Positions 5,883-12,950 of a DNA stretch of 13,932 nt are shown piece after piece. Location of the stretch: positions 1 through 13,932 of the forward strand of contig CAZFQS010000048.1 in NCBI GenBank assembly GCA_964521285.1, written 5' to 3'. Each line of letters opens with the position of its first letter. Positions within the stretch are counted from its first letter, which is position 1. Source of the DNA: G020354785 sp964521285. GTDB taxonomy: Bacteria; Bacteroidota; Bacteroidia; Bacteroidales; UBA10428. The notes under the pieces were generated by a model. The model was not told the origin of the DNA and did not search any database. It was given only the letters and a program-made list of their open reading frames with translations. Position numbers and translations under genes: made by a program.

Positions 5883-6467
5883 ATGTCAATTACACCAGCT
5901 TTTGAAATAGGTTTATGGAATGCTTGGATACTTTGGGGACTAATGCTTGTATCAATGGTTATTCCTGATTTTTTTATGAGTAAAGAAGCAAAAATAAGAA
6001 CTAAAAAAGCAGCTCAATTTGTACCTTTCAATAAAAAAATGGAGAAGATTTTAGCACTTTCAACACATATGGTAATAATGCCTTTTTCAATTATTTACTC
6101 TATTTTCTTGCCACTGAAAATAGGTACTGCTTGGTTCTATATAGGTCTTGTTATCTTTATTTTAGCTTTGGTTATGAGTCTCATGACCACCATAAGCTTT
6201 GCTACTACCCCAGTTGACAAACCCGTTACCAATGGGATTTATCGGATTTCAAGACACCCTATATACTTTAGCGGCTTCTTAGTTAACCTTAGCATAGGCA
6301 TTGCCTGTGCTTCTTGGATTATGATACTCTGTGCTATTTTATGGTTAGTTTTCTTCAATATTGTTCTACCGACAGAAGAAAGTTACCTAATCAGCCAATA
6401 TGGTGATGCTTATCGTGAATACATGAATAGAACTCCAAAATGGATAGGAATACCAAAATCGGGGTAA
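5883..6467 (+). CDS. Isoprenylcysteine carboxylmethyltransferase / phospholipid methyltransferase-like membrane protein
   Basis: A 194-residue protein with four to five hydrophobic segments (roughly 11-30, 59-78, 83-105, 131-160). The C-terminal half has the hallmarks of the ICMT/PEMT membrane methyltransferases: NGIYRISRHPIYFSG (residues 117-131, with the SAM-site signature RHPxY at 124-128), then PTEESYL (163-169) and YGDAYREYMNRTP (173-185). Family members transfer a methyl group from S-adenosylmethionine to membrane-bound substrates such as phospholipids or prenylated cysteines. Bacterial homologues are mostly of unknown substrate, and none can be inferred here. The start follows an A-rich leader and no Shine-Dalgarno sequence, as is normal in this phylum. 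It is the last gene of the array with a recognisable module; no module or terminator follows it. Confidence 0.85.
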   Translation: MSITPAFEIGLWNAWILWGLMLVSMVIPDFFMSKEAKIRTKKAAQFVPFNKKMEKILALSTHMVIMPFSIIYSIFLPLKIGTAWFYIGLVIFILALVMSLMTTISFATTPVDKPVTNGIYRISRHPIYFSGFLVNLSIGIACASWIMILCAILWLVFFNIVLPTEESYLISQYGDAYREYMNRTPKWIGIPKSG

Positions 6468-6554
6468 AGTGATTAATATGTCCCTTCCCTCGTACTATCG
6501 AATAGCAGCAGATAATAAGTTTCGCCCAAAGTGCCTTCGACAACTTCTTTTATT

Positions 6555-6745
6555 CCTCAGCACTTAATTAGTGACATAGCACTTGTTGGAGGAGGCTCTG
6601 TCCCCAACCCAGAGAAATTTCACTTGCTCATAACGGGGTACTCTTTCTGGATGAGTTACCGGAATTCAGGCGAACGATTCTCGAAGTAATGAGAATGAGG
6701 CAGCCTTTGTAAGACAGAAAAATAGCGATTTTGAGTATCATTGTT
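6555..6745 (+). pseudogene. comM: Decayed fragment of comM/yifB (Mg-chelatase-like AAA ATPase), Walker B region
   Basis: Translation gives PQHLISDIALVGGGSVPNP in one frame, then, after a frameshift near 6612, ISLAHNGVLFLDELPEF continuing RRTILEVMRMRQPL, a stop at 6710, and DRKIAI in the same frame. This is the conserved ComM block (PHHTISDVALVGGG, then GEISLAHNGVLFLDELPEF, then EVMRQPLEDRKI) containing the Walker B motif LFLDE. The Glu codon of 'LED' appears changed to TAA. ComM is a hexameric helicase that promotes branch migration during natural transformation; an intact protein is about 500 residues, so this is a small nonfunctional piece. Neither the rest of the gene nor its Walker A region precedes it here. 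Confidence 0.85.
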
Positions 6746-6838
6746 TAGCTAATAGTTATAATTTTTTTATAGTAGTAATAAAAGAATTGAGGAATTGAAT
6801 AAAAATTATTCATAAAATAAACTAAATATAACATTATA

Positions 6839-6898
6839 ATGATTGGTCCGCCAGGAAAAACAATGATCGTCAGAAGATTCTCGACTATTTTAATTTAA
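6839..6898 (+). pseudogene. comM: Decayed fragment of comM, Walker A region (relic 1)
   Basis: MIGPPGKTMIVRRFSTILI corresponds to the ComM Walker A region (consensus IGPPGxGKTMLAKRLPTILP) with the glycine-rich loop shortened by two to three residues, then a stop. It lies after the Walker B fragment although Walker A comes first in ComM, so the order is permuted. It shares unusual changes (FSTIL for LPTIL, and ttaattg after the stop) with the relic at 8738. Confidence 0.75.
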
Positions 6899-7052
6899 TT
6901 GCGAAATTATTAATTACTTTATTAACGGTCAAGTGAAGCAGCATTAAGAAATTTCATTTTCTTTCATATCTTGAGAACAGCAACTTTGAAACGAATAATA
7001 ACCTTTGCGAAGCATTTCCCTCCTTATTGCAACTACACTGTTTTACAATCAG
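6899..7052. other. AT-rich spacer without recognisable features
   Basis: No reading frame, hairpin or repeat is supported between the comM relic and the broken T9SS gene. Together with the comM fragments it forms a region of about 590 bases (6468-7052) without an intact gene. Confidence 0.5.
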
Positions 7053-7590
7053 TTATAATTTAATGATCTTCTCAAGATAAATACGTTTGTCTATTTTCAC
7101 TTCTACCAGATAAATTCCTTTAGCTTGGTTCCCAATATAATATTCTTTTATATTTCTTGATTGCATAAGAATTACACCAAGTAATATTGTAAATTGCAAT
7201 TTCATAATCAGAAATATCACTGGAGACTTCAAATAAAATTTTGTTATTTGCTGGACTAGGCTATATTTTGTACTTAAACACTTGATTTGCAAGTGTATCT
7301 ATATCAAGTGTATCAATATAATCAATCTTGCTATATAAAAAGCCTTTTGCATCATTTATATAACAAATTCCACCATTGAAATATCTAACATATACCAAAT
7401 TATTAGCATTCTTAAATCTTTCCAGATTCCAGGTTTCCCCTATATTTAGTGTTTTCAGAATTGTTCCGGAATCTCCTACAATATACCCTTCGCTATTATC
7501 AGAAAAATCAATTGAATTAACTATTTTATGTAACGTAAATCCGTGTTTATCTCCCACATATGGGCCACATACACCTAGGAATAATTCAAA
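7053..7590 (-). pseudogene. Broken gene for a YCF48/BNR-type secreted protein with T9SS sorting domain
   Basis: Read on the minus strand, the N-terminal part contains 'NSIDFSDNSEGYIVGDSGTI' followed by 'LKTLNIGETW', typical of YCF48-like/photosystem-II-stability-factor repeats of beta-propeller proteins. It ends at a stop (7261-7263) where the sorting domain should begin: KYKI-stop-PSPANNK, expected 'IYPNPANN'. The frame then continues ILFEVSSDISDYEIAIYNIT. A one-base frameshift near 7170 is needed to reach GVILMQSRNIKEYYIGNQAK and the terminal GIYLVEVKIDKRIYLEKIIK. So there is at least one nonsense and one frameshift change. The signal peptide and most repeats are missing; the fragment begins directly after the stop of the upstream GldL-like gene. 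It is the remnant of a surface or secreted protein. Confidence 0.85.
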
Positions 7591-7591
7591 G

Positions 7592-8041
7592 TTACTTTAA
7601 TATTTCTGTAAATATTCTTGTTATCATAATTAACATGACTACTATTGCAGTCAAGCTAAATGCAAATAATGTCTTTATACTTTGTTTCGTTTGATCTGTG
7701 TCTTTGATAGCATCGATTATTAGTAAAATGCCGGTCACTAACAATCCAATTAGGGAAATGATAATTAGTATACCTGTACCTGGCCAGTGCTGCACTTTAA
7801 ATAAAAAAGCGATTATAGTTAAACACATTGCAATACTACCTGAAATGCCAGATGATTTTTCAATACCTGTTGACAATGATTTGGTTCCAATAAATAAATA
7901 TGTAATAAAAAAGACAACAACAGCTAAACTTCCTATTGATAGAATTATACCGGCACCGGGCCAGTGTAACGTTTTGAAGATGGTACCAATAAAAAGTACA
8001 ACAATTGAAATTATACCTAAAGTTTTATTAATATTTTTCAT
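7592..8041 (-). CDS. GldL-like small membrane protein with two HWPG motifs
   Basis: A 149-residue protein with about five hydrophobic segments (roughly 8-22, 31-52, 67-82, 88-110, 124-143). It carries FKTLHWPGAG at 22-31 and FKVQHWPGTG at 81-90. This FKxxHWPGxG motif is the hallmark of the N-terminal membrane region of GldL, the inner-membrane T9SS/gliding motor protein, and also of a group of small Bacteroidota membrane proteins that carry it alone. The two occurrences point to internal duplication of a two-helix hairpin. It lacks the long cytoplasmic C-terminal part of GldL, so it is not GldL itself. The start is preceded by aaatccaaagcc, a leader also seen before other genes here. It is intact although its neighbours on the left are decayed. 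Exact function unknown. Confidence 0.8.
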   Translation of the reverse strand: MKNINKTLGIISIVVLFIGTIFKTLHWPGAGIILSIGSLAVVVFFITYLFIGTKSLSTGIEKSSGISGSIAMCLTIIAFLFKVQHWPGTGILIIISLIGLLVTGILLIIDAIKDTDQTKQSIKTLFAFSLTAIVVMLIMITRIFTEILK

Positions 8042-8137
8042 GGCTTTGGATTTAGGTTGAACATAACAGATTGCATATACAATTAATCTAAATTAATCAT
8101 AATTAAGTTAATAATCATATTACTTTTATCATTTTCA

Positions 8138-8587
8138 CTAATTCCATAAATCAAGTTGAAAAGACATATAAACCAAAAATAATAAGTATAATATTATCAG
8201 GCTAATTAAAGATAAAACAAGATATTTCCTTTTTGTCTTTGAAGAAACCTTTTTTCTAATTCCATAAATTAATACAATAATACCGAATATACCTATCGGT
8301 ATTCCTAAGATTATTGTCATTCCCCCATCCAGCCAAATCCAAACTACAAGGCACCATTGTAATCCATGCCATGCAATGAAAAGTATACCTGAAATTATTT
8401 CATTCTTCCACAGGAAGTAGTAGCCCAAAACAAATACGGCAAATAATAAGAATACAGATATATCTGCAAAAGTTGCTTCCTTAAAATGTGGAACACCTTC
8501 ACCAACAAAGAATAGAATATAGCCAAGAGCTGCAACTGTTCCCAGGATTCTTAAAACATTACGAAATAAATTAGTAGACTTTTTCAT
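8138..8587 (-). CDS. Small multi-pass membrane protein of unknown function
   Basis: A 149-residue protein with five predicted membrane segments (about 11-30, 43-60, 64-84, 89-110, 121-142). A basic loop (RKKVSSKTKRK, 111-121) lies before the last helix and should be cytoplasmic. Notable residues are VGEGVPHF (28-35), FAVFVLGYYFLW (49-60), AWHGLQW (72-78) and DGG (87-89). Bacteroidota encode many such proteins with Trp-rich helices, but I cannot assign a named family. It lies upstream of the GldL-like gene on the same strand with a gap of about 96 bases, so cotranscription is possible. No convincing promoter was identified. Confidence 0.75.
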   Translation of the reverse strand: MKKSTNLFRNVLRILGTVAALGYILFFVGEGVPHFKEATFADISVFLLFAVFVLGYYFLWKNEIISGILFIAWHGLQWCLVVWIWLDGGMTIILGIPIGIFGIIVLIYGIRKKVSSKTKRKYLVLSLISLIILYLLFLVYMSFQLDLWN

Positions 8588-8737
8588 ATTTAAAGGTTTA
8601 AGTTAATATATGTAAAATAAAGGATCAATCATGGATACTGGTTGGTATATTCCATCGAACCTCGTACTAAATTAGTTACTAATTTGCACCCAAGATAAGA
8701 TTTTTTTAATTAGATGTCAAGGTTCATTAGGCTGAAT

Positions 8738-8791
8738 ATGGCAGGATGGAAACCAATGCTCGCAAAACGATTCTCAACTATTTTGCCTTAA
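8738..8791 (+). pseudogene. comM: Decayed fragment of comM, Walker A region (relic 2)
   Basis: AGWKPMLAKRFSTILP followed by a stop matches the ComM Walker A segment GxGKTMLAKRLPTILP with substitutions in the P-loop. Just upstream, gatgtcaagg (8713-8722) could encode the DVKG of the ComM 'DVKGQ' motif, with the intervening residues deleted. It is clearly related to the relic at 6839: both read attctc-actatttt and continue ttaattg. Confidence 0.65.
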
Positions 8792-8810
8792 TTGATTTGT
8801 CTCATCTTAG

Positions 8811-8995
8811 GTTAGAGGCAGGAGACAAGAAGCGGGAGGCAAGGTATAATAAGTATGACACAAAAGGCTTGAGGCAGAGGGATAGAGACAAGTAGGGAGG
8901 GATGTGATAAGTAGCCTGGGAGGTACGGCAAGATGCAAAAGGCAAAATATAAGTAACGAGTTACAAAGAGCAAGACACAAGATACCGGCCAGGGA
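8811..8995. repeat. Purine-rich low-complexity tract
   Basis: The plus strand is dominated by imperfect AGGC/GGGAGG/GAGACAAG words, such as gaggcaggagacaag and gaggcagagggatagagacaag. Read as protein on the other strand it gives Cys/Leu/Pro/Ser-rich strings of the kind produced by simple repeats, so I do not call a gene. The 628-base gap 8588-9215 holds this tract, the comM relic and the inverted repeats at 9027-9123. Confidence 0.6.
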
Positions 8996-9026
8996 ATTCA
9001 AATAAAATTCAAGAAATACGAATATT

Positions 9027-9123
9027 ATAAAAGGATTTAAAGAAGTTTAGCGTGATCTGTTCCGGATATTAAAAATTTAAATATATAACTTCAAAAATCC
9101 CTTTTATCCAGAACAGAAATCAC
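9027..9123. repeat. Two interlocked inverted repeats
   Basis: Pair 1: GTGATCTGTTCCGGATA (9052-9068) against TATCCAGAACAGAAATCAC (9105-9123), complementary except for one mismatch and a 2-nt bulge. Pair 2: 9027-9048 against 9087-9107, 18 complementary positions with small bulges (ataaaagg, attt, gaagtt blocks). The order is X-Y-X'-Y', and X' and Y' overlap by 3 nt. As RNA the pairs would be alternatives or a pseudoknot. It lies 93 nt downstream of the histidine-kinase stop and has no T-run, so it is not a standard terminator. Confidence 0.65.
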
Positions 9124-9215
9124 AAGAATTATTCAACTCCTTCATTAGTATATGATAATATAAAAACTCTTTATATTCAGAATATTAAAAATTACTATTA
9201 CAAACACAGCTGTTA

Positions 9216-10160
9216 TTAACCAACTTTAGATAATTGTTTATTTTTTAAATTTTCTGATTTTTTACTACTCGTTGCTGTGTAAAACTTTTCAAGGGGCACA
9301 GTAAATTTGAAAGTTGTGCCTTTCATATCATTTGGTTCGACCCAGATATCGCCACCCAACAATTTTACCTTACCGTGAGCAATATTTAAGCCCAGTCCCA
9401 GTCCTTTATTCGTTTCTGACAAACAGTGCTCTGACTTGGTAAAGCATTTAAAAATTGAATTATCATATCTATCAATTCCTCCAATTCCTGAATCCTTAAC
9501 ATAGAACATTATTTTATCATCGTTCAGTATTTTATATCCGTACTCAACACTTCCTCTTTCAGTAAACTTAAGTGCATTTGACAATAAATTCGACATAATA
9601 TCGAATAACATTTTTTTGTCAGAACAAATCTTAAGTTCCTTGTGTTCTGTATCAGAATTTTGTCTGAGTGCAATATCAGATTTTACCGAATAGATATTTT
9701 GATCAGTATAATGGGAATGCAATTCTTCCATCAAAAGGCTTAAATCACATTCTCCTTCGGTTATTTTGGTGTACCCTGAATCAAGAAGAGAAGCTTCGAC
9801 AAGGTCATCGATCAGTTTTAAGAACTGCTGGCTGCTTTTCTTAATATTTTCCGCAAATTTACTTTTTTGATCATCATTTATATCCCCATGATCTAAAAGA
9901 CTGGTGAATCCAACAATTGAATTCATCGGTGTTCTTATCTCATGGTAAACATTTCTTAAAAATGCAGATTTTAATTCATCAGCTATTTTTGTTTTTTCTT
10001 CCAAAACCAGCTCTAACCTCTTAACCTTTTCCAGCAATTCCTCATATGATTCAGATATACTGTTGTGAGCTTCTTTCAGGTATTTTAAATGGGGTTTATT
10101 TTTGTCCTGAGTCTGAGAAAGATAGCTCATAGACCAATTAAGGAATTTCTTAATCATCAT
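9216..10160 (-). CDS. Soluble sensor histidine kinase without a recognisable sensor domain
   Basis: A 314-residue protein with a complete transmitter module. The H-box is NVYHEIRTPMNSIVGF with phospho-accepting His73; the N-box is SNLLSNALKFT (190-200); the G1 box is VKDSGIG (221-227); the F-region is FKCFTKSE (237-244); the G2 box is GLGLGL (253-258). The C-terminal ATP-binding part closes with GTTFKFTVPLE. There is no membrane segment, PAS or GAF domain: residues 1-60 are mostly a predicted coiled coil (ESYEELLEKVKRLELVLEEK). The protein should autophosphorylate in the cytoplasm and pass phosphate to a response regulator that is not encoded nearby. G1 is followed by GGIDRYD rather than the usual GI-type sequence. 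The tail (TSSKKSENLKNKQ) is basic and probably disordered. The start is the first of two consecutive ATG codons. The next gene upstream (10349-11113) is on the same strand with a 188-nt gap. Confidence 0.9.
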   Translation of the reverse strand: MMIKKFLNWSMSYLSQTQDKNKPHLKYLKEAHNSISESYEELLEKVKRLELVLEEKTKIADELKSAFLRNVYHEIRTPMNSIVGFTSLLDHGDINDDQKSKFAENIKKSSQQFLKLIDDLVEASLLDSGYTKITEGECDLSLLMEELHSHYTDQNIYSVKSDIALRQNSDTEHKELKICSDKKMLFDIMSNLLSNALKFTERGSVEYGYKILNDDKIMFYVKDSGIGGIDRYDNSIFKCFTKSEHCLSETNKGLGLGLNIAHGKVKLLGGDIWVEPNDMKGTTFKFTVPLEKFYTATSSKKSENLKNKQLSKVG

Positions 10161-10348
10161 AATCTTACATTAAAAATTGAACTAAACCTAATACCAAAAC
10201 AGAAAGCTATAATATAGCATAAGCTTCTGTCTTGAACATATTAATTAAACCCTGTAATTTATTATAAGCAAAATATTAACCCTGAGCTGATAAATAATAT
10301 TTTTTCGTTATAACCAGGTAATTATAGTATAAATCTTAAATGAATATG

Positions 10349-11113
10349 TTATTTCAATTTATTTAAGATTTCTATGGCTTTAGGTGAATAATAGCCATCT
10401 TTTTCAGCAATTTCTTTGAATTGCACATTAGCTTTCTCAGTATTATCTGTCATCAAATAACAGAATGCCAGATACCACTCAGCTTGTTCGATATATAAGT
10501 TATACTTATGATCGATAATTTTCTGAAACTTACTGTGAGCATCATCGAATTCATTTATTTCCATATGTGATATTCCGGAGTAGAGGTTTAGGCCAATCCT
10601 TGAATCATCCTCTGACAATATTTTCTCAAACAGAACCAGGGCATTCCTGAAGTCTCTGTTTTCATAATATTGCATAGCAGTCCTAAGATCCCGGTTAATA
10701 TCGGTATCTGCTGACCGGAAATTAAGAGTGGCCTCATAAGGTCGGTAATACATAGCATATATCTCTTCTTTGGTATAAGAGTTGCTCTTCAAGAGCAGAA
10801 TCAACAAGCTGCCAACTATAAATATTGAAATAGCTGACACAAGAACAAGCATTTTCCTGTTAAATATTGAAGTACTTCTTTTTACAACAGTTTCCTGATG
10901 CTCAGGAGATAAGTAGACTTCTTCGAGCTGGCCGCGAAGTTCCATAACATCTTTTTCATGTATGGCACTGTTTATGTTCTTTCGCAGTTCCAGTTCTTTT
11001 TGGAGTCCAGGGTTAGAATCCAGTTCCTTCTCAAACCAGATCTTTTCATGTGTACCCATTTCTCCATCGAGATATCTCTCGATGAATTCGTCAAAATTGA
11101 GATTATTTTTCAT
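10349..11113 (-). CDS. Single-pass membrane protein with anti-sigma-like N-terminus and TPR C-terminus
   Basis: A 254-residue protein. Residues 1-60 (FDEFIERYLDGEM, then FEKELDSNPGLQKELELRKN) resemble the cytoplasmic N-terminus of Bacteroidota FecR/anti-sigma-type and related TPR proteins, but no zinc-binding His/Cys cluster is present. One membrane helix lies at about 88-108. The C-terminal part (142-254) contains about three TPR-like helix pairs (AMQYYENRDFRNALVLFEKI; NLYSGISHMEINEFDDAHSK; EQAEWYLAFCYLMTDNTEKA), probably periplasmic. The role is likely signalling or scaffolding through protein binding; no sigma factor gene is next to it. Upstream, TATGTTTG (11149-11156, minus strand) is a perfect -7 element, but no TTG lies at the right distance. 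The downstream neighbour is the histidine kinase, and a functional link is possible but unproven. Confidence 0.75.
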   Translation of the reverse strand: MKNNLNFDEFIERYLDGEMGTHEKIWFEKELDSNPGLQKELELRKNINSAIHEKDVMELRGQLEEVYLSPEHQETVVKRSTSIFNRKMLVLVSAISIFIVGSLLILLLKSNSYTKEEIYAMYYRPYEATLNFRSADTDINRDLRTAMQYYENRDFRNALVLFEKILSEDDSRIGLNLYSGISHMEINEFDDAHSKFQKIIDHKYNLYIEQAEWYLAFCYLMTDNTEKANVQFKEIAEKDGYYSPKAIEILNKLK

Positions 11114-11470
11114 AGCCTGACTTTATTTTAGTTTAATTCATTTTTAATCAAACATATAACCTGATATATTTAATATATAGAATGTGTTAGAAAACATAAT
11201 TTCTTTGTTAAGCCATTAATTTAATTTAACCGGCTATAAAAGGTTATATGTTATTATTACTTATATATTATTATTAATTAATTATTGACTCCTTATTAAG
11301 TCGTCAGCTCTCAGGGTTTAATTAATATGTCTCAAGTAACAGGGTTAAGTTGTATAATGAAAAGATATAGATGATTCTCTTTTTAGTTTATTTTATTTAT
11401 ATAACTCTATATATTTATTGATATTGAATTATGATGATTTTATTCCATTTTCATGTTAATTACATAAGAC
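11114..11470. other. AT-rich intergenic region
   Basis: The stretch is very AT-rich with no supported reading frame. Near the right-hand gene it holds the -7-like TATGTTTG (minus strand, 11149-11156) that probably serves the TPR protein gene. No RNA gene, repeat or terminator is recognised in the rest. Confidence 0.5.
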
Positions 11471-11513
11471 ATGAAAAGGTTACCCATTATTATTTGTTTA
11501 TTTGATTATTTGT

Positions 11514-11609
11514 TTACCCGCCCGTCCGGCAGGCGTGTTTGGATATTTGATTACCTGCCCGTCCGGTTTACCTGCCGGAGGTTTACCTGCCGGAGGTTTA
11601 CCTGCCGAA
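11514..11609. repeat. GC-rich short tandem repeats downstream of manD
   Basis: Three tandem 15-bp units ggtttacctgccgga occupy 11565-11609 (the last ends gccgaa). They are preceded by two related units, ttacccgcccgtccgg (11514-11529) and ttacctgcccgtccgg (11551-11566). The units contain CCTGCCGG/CCGGCAGG-type palindromic words, and CTGCCgaaGGCAG (11602-11614) can form a small hairpin. The tract stands out as GC-rich in AT-rich DNA. Frames through it on either strand are repeat artefacts. Confidence 0.8.
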
Positions 11610-11719
11610 GGCAGTCAGGCCCGGCGTCTTTATTTATTTGGACATTTGCTAAATGACTGCTGGCAAATTATCCGGGGATTTTATGATTTGGGGAATTGTT
11701 GCTGCGTGCCGGGCGCCGG
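11610..11719. other. Spacer between repeat tract and manD stop
   Basis: A noncoding, moderately GC-rich segment containing the 3' flank of manD. No clear Rho-independent terminator was found. Confidence 0.4.
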
Positions 11720-12928
11720 TTACCAGTTAAACATTGTTCCGTCGGTTTTTCTGTTTACCGGAAGATATGCTTTTTTATAGGGATACTTTTTTGCAGCTTT
11801 TTCATCTATATCCACGCCTAAACCCGGAGTATTTTTGATATGAAGATAACCCTTCTCAAAATGATAACCTGTTTTGAAAACTTCGCTAACTATAGGCTGA
11901 TGGGGCATATATTCCTGGATACCGAAATTATTTATTGCCATATCAAAATGCAGGGCAGCGGACATATTTACGGGTGAAAGGTCGGTGGCTCCGTGAAAAC
12001 CGCTTTTTATATGGTAAACCGAAGCAAAAGATGCTATTTTTAACAGGTGTGTTATTCCTCCGCCATGGCTGACAGGTGTTCTGAAAAAGTCAATAAGCTG
12101 TTCTGTAAAGAAGGTTGTATAATCATATATAGTATTAAGAATTTCCCCCATAGCTACAGGAGTAACAGAATGTTTTCTTATTAACCTCAATCCTTCCTGC
12201 AGTTCTCCGGGCACTGGATCTTCAATCCAGAATAAATGCCAGGGCTCAAGTTCTTTTGCCAGTCGTGCTGCTTCAATCGGGGTACAGCGATGATGAACAT
12301 CATGCAAGAGTTCGATATCATCACCATAAACACTTCTGACCTTCTCAAACAACTTGGGTATAAAGTTCAGGTATTTTGAAGTTGACCATAAAGTTTCCTT
12401 TGGAAGGCTCCCGGTTGCCGGTTCGTAAGGCTTTTTACTATCACTCACTCCATAGGTGCCTGCTATGCCCGGTATACCTGACTGTACTCTTATTGCTTTA
12501 AATCCCTGTTCTATCTGTTTGCCAGTTTCATCAACTGTTTCTTCTATGTCTGCTCCGCTGGCATGCGAATATACCAGTACCTTATCACGGCTTTTGCCTC
12601 CTATAAGATTATAAACCGGTGTATCAAGCGCTTTTCCTTTTATATCCCACAAGGCAGTATCTATGGCGCCAATGGCTGTCATTGTAACCGGACCTCTTCT
12701 CCAGTATGCGCCCCTGTAAAAATACTGCCAAATATCTTCAATATTCGACGGATCTTTACCTGTAAGACATGGTATACAATAATCCTTAAGATAGCTGACG
12801 ACAGCTTTTTCCCTGCCATTCAGCGTTGCATCTCCCAGTCCGTTCACCCCTTCATCGGTATATAATTTCAGGGTTACGAAGTTTCTGCCGGGAGAACAGA
12901 CTATTACATCACCCCTGGTTATTTTCAT
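11720..12928 (-). CDS. manD: D-mannonate dehydratase (enolase superfamily, ManD/RspA type)
   Basis: A 402-residue protein, the full family length, matching ManD from end to end: GRNFVTLKLYTDEGV, DIWQYFYRGAYWRRGPVTMT, DVHHRCTPIEAARLAKELEP, HGATDLSPV and the C-terminal PVNRKTDGTMFNW. Catalytic positions known from characterised ManD proteins are conserved at the same numbers: metal ligands Asp210, Glu236 and Glu262; Arg147 and Tyr159; His212; also His312, Asp316 and Glu339. The enzyme removes water from D-mannonate to give 2-keto-3-deoxy-D-gluconate, with Mg2+, in the cytoplasm (hexuronate catabolism). Residue 314 is Ala (HGATD), which in family studies marks efficient D-mannonate dehydratases, whereas RspA-like low-activity members have Pro there. 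The 22-nt gap after the SDR gene indicates one transcript. It replaces the unrelated UxuA enzyme of many gut Bacteroidota. Confidence 0.93.
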   Translation of the reverse strand: MKITRGDVIVCSPGRNFVTLKLYTDEGVNGLGDATLNGREKAVVSYLKDYCIPCLTGKDPSNIEDIWQYFYRGAYWRRGPVTMTAIGAIDTALWDIKGKALDTPVYNLIGGKSRDKVLVYSHASGADIEETVDETGKQIEQGFKAIRVQSGIPGIAGTYGVSDSKKPYEPATGSLPKETLWSTSKYLNFIPKLFEKVRSVYGDDIELLHDVHHRCTPIEAARLAKELEPWHLFWIEDPVPGELQEGLRLIRKHSVTPVAMGEILNTIYDYTTFFTEQLIDFFRTPVSHGGGITHLLKIASFASVYHIKSGFHGATDLSPVNMSAALHFDMAINNFGIQEYMPHQPIVSEVFKTGYHFEKGYLHIKNTPGLGVDIDEKAAKKYPYKKAYLPVNRKTDGTMFNW

Positions 12929-12950
12929 TTTTTATAAATTACTTTAAAAA

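Noticed and set aside
8807..9001. 64-residue minus-strand frame rich in Cys, Leu and Pro
   Set aside because: It is a translation of the purine-rich simple-repeat tract, with no start context or protein-like features.
9052..9123. Rho-independent terminator for the histidine kinase gene
   Set aside because: The stem is long, but the loop is about 36 nt and no T-run follows on the minus strand.
11471..11780. Plus-strand frames through the GC-rich repeats
   Set aside because: Their repetitive peptides (FTCRR, LPAGG) simply mirror the 15-bp DNA repeats, and they overlap the end of manD.
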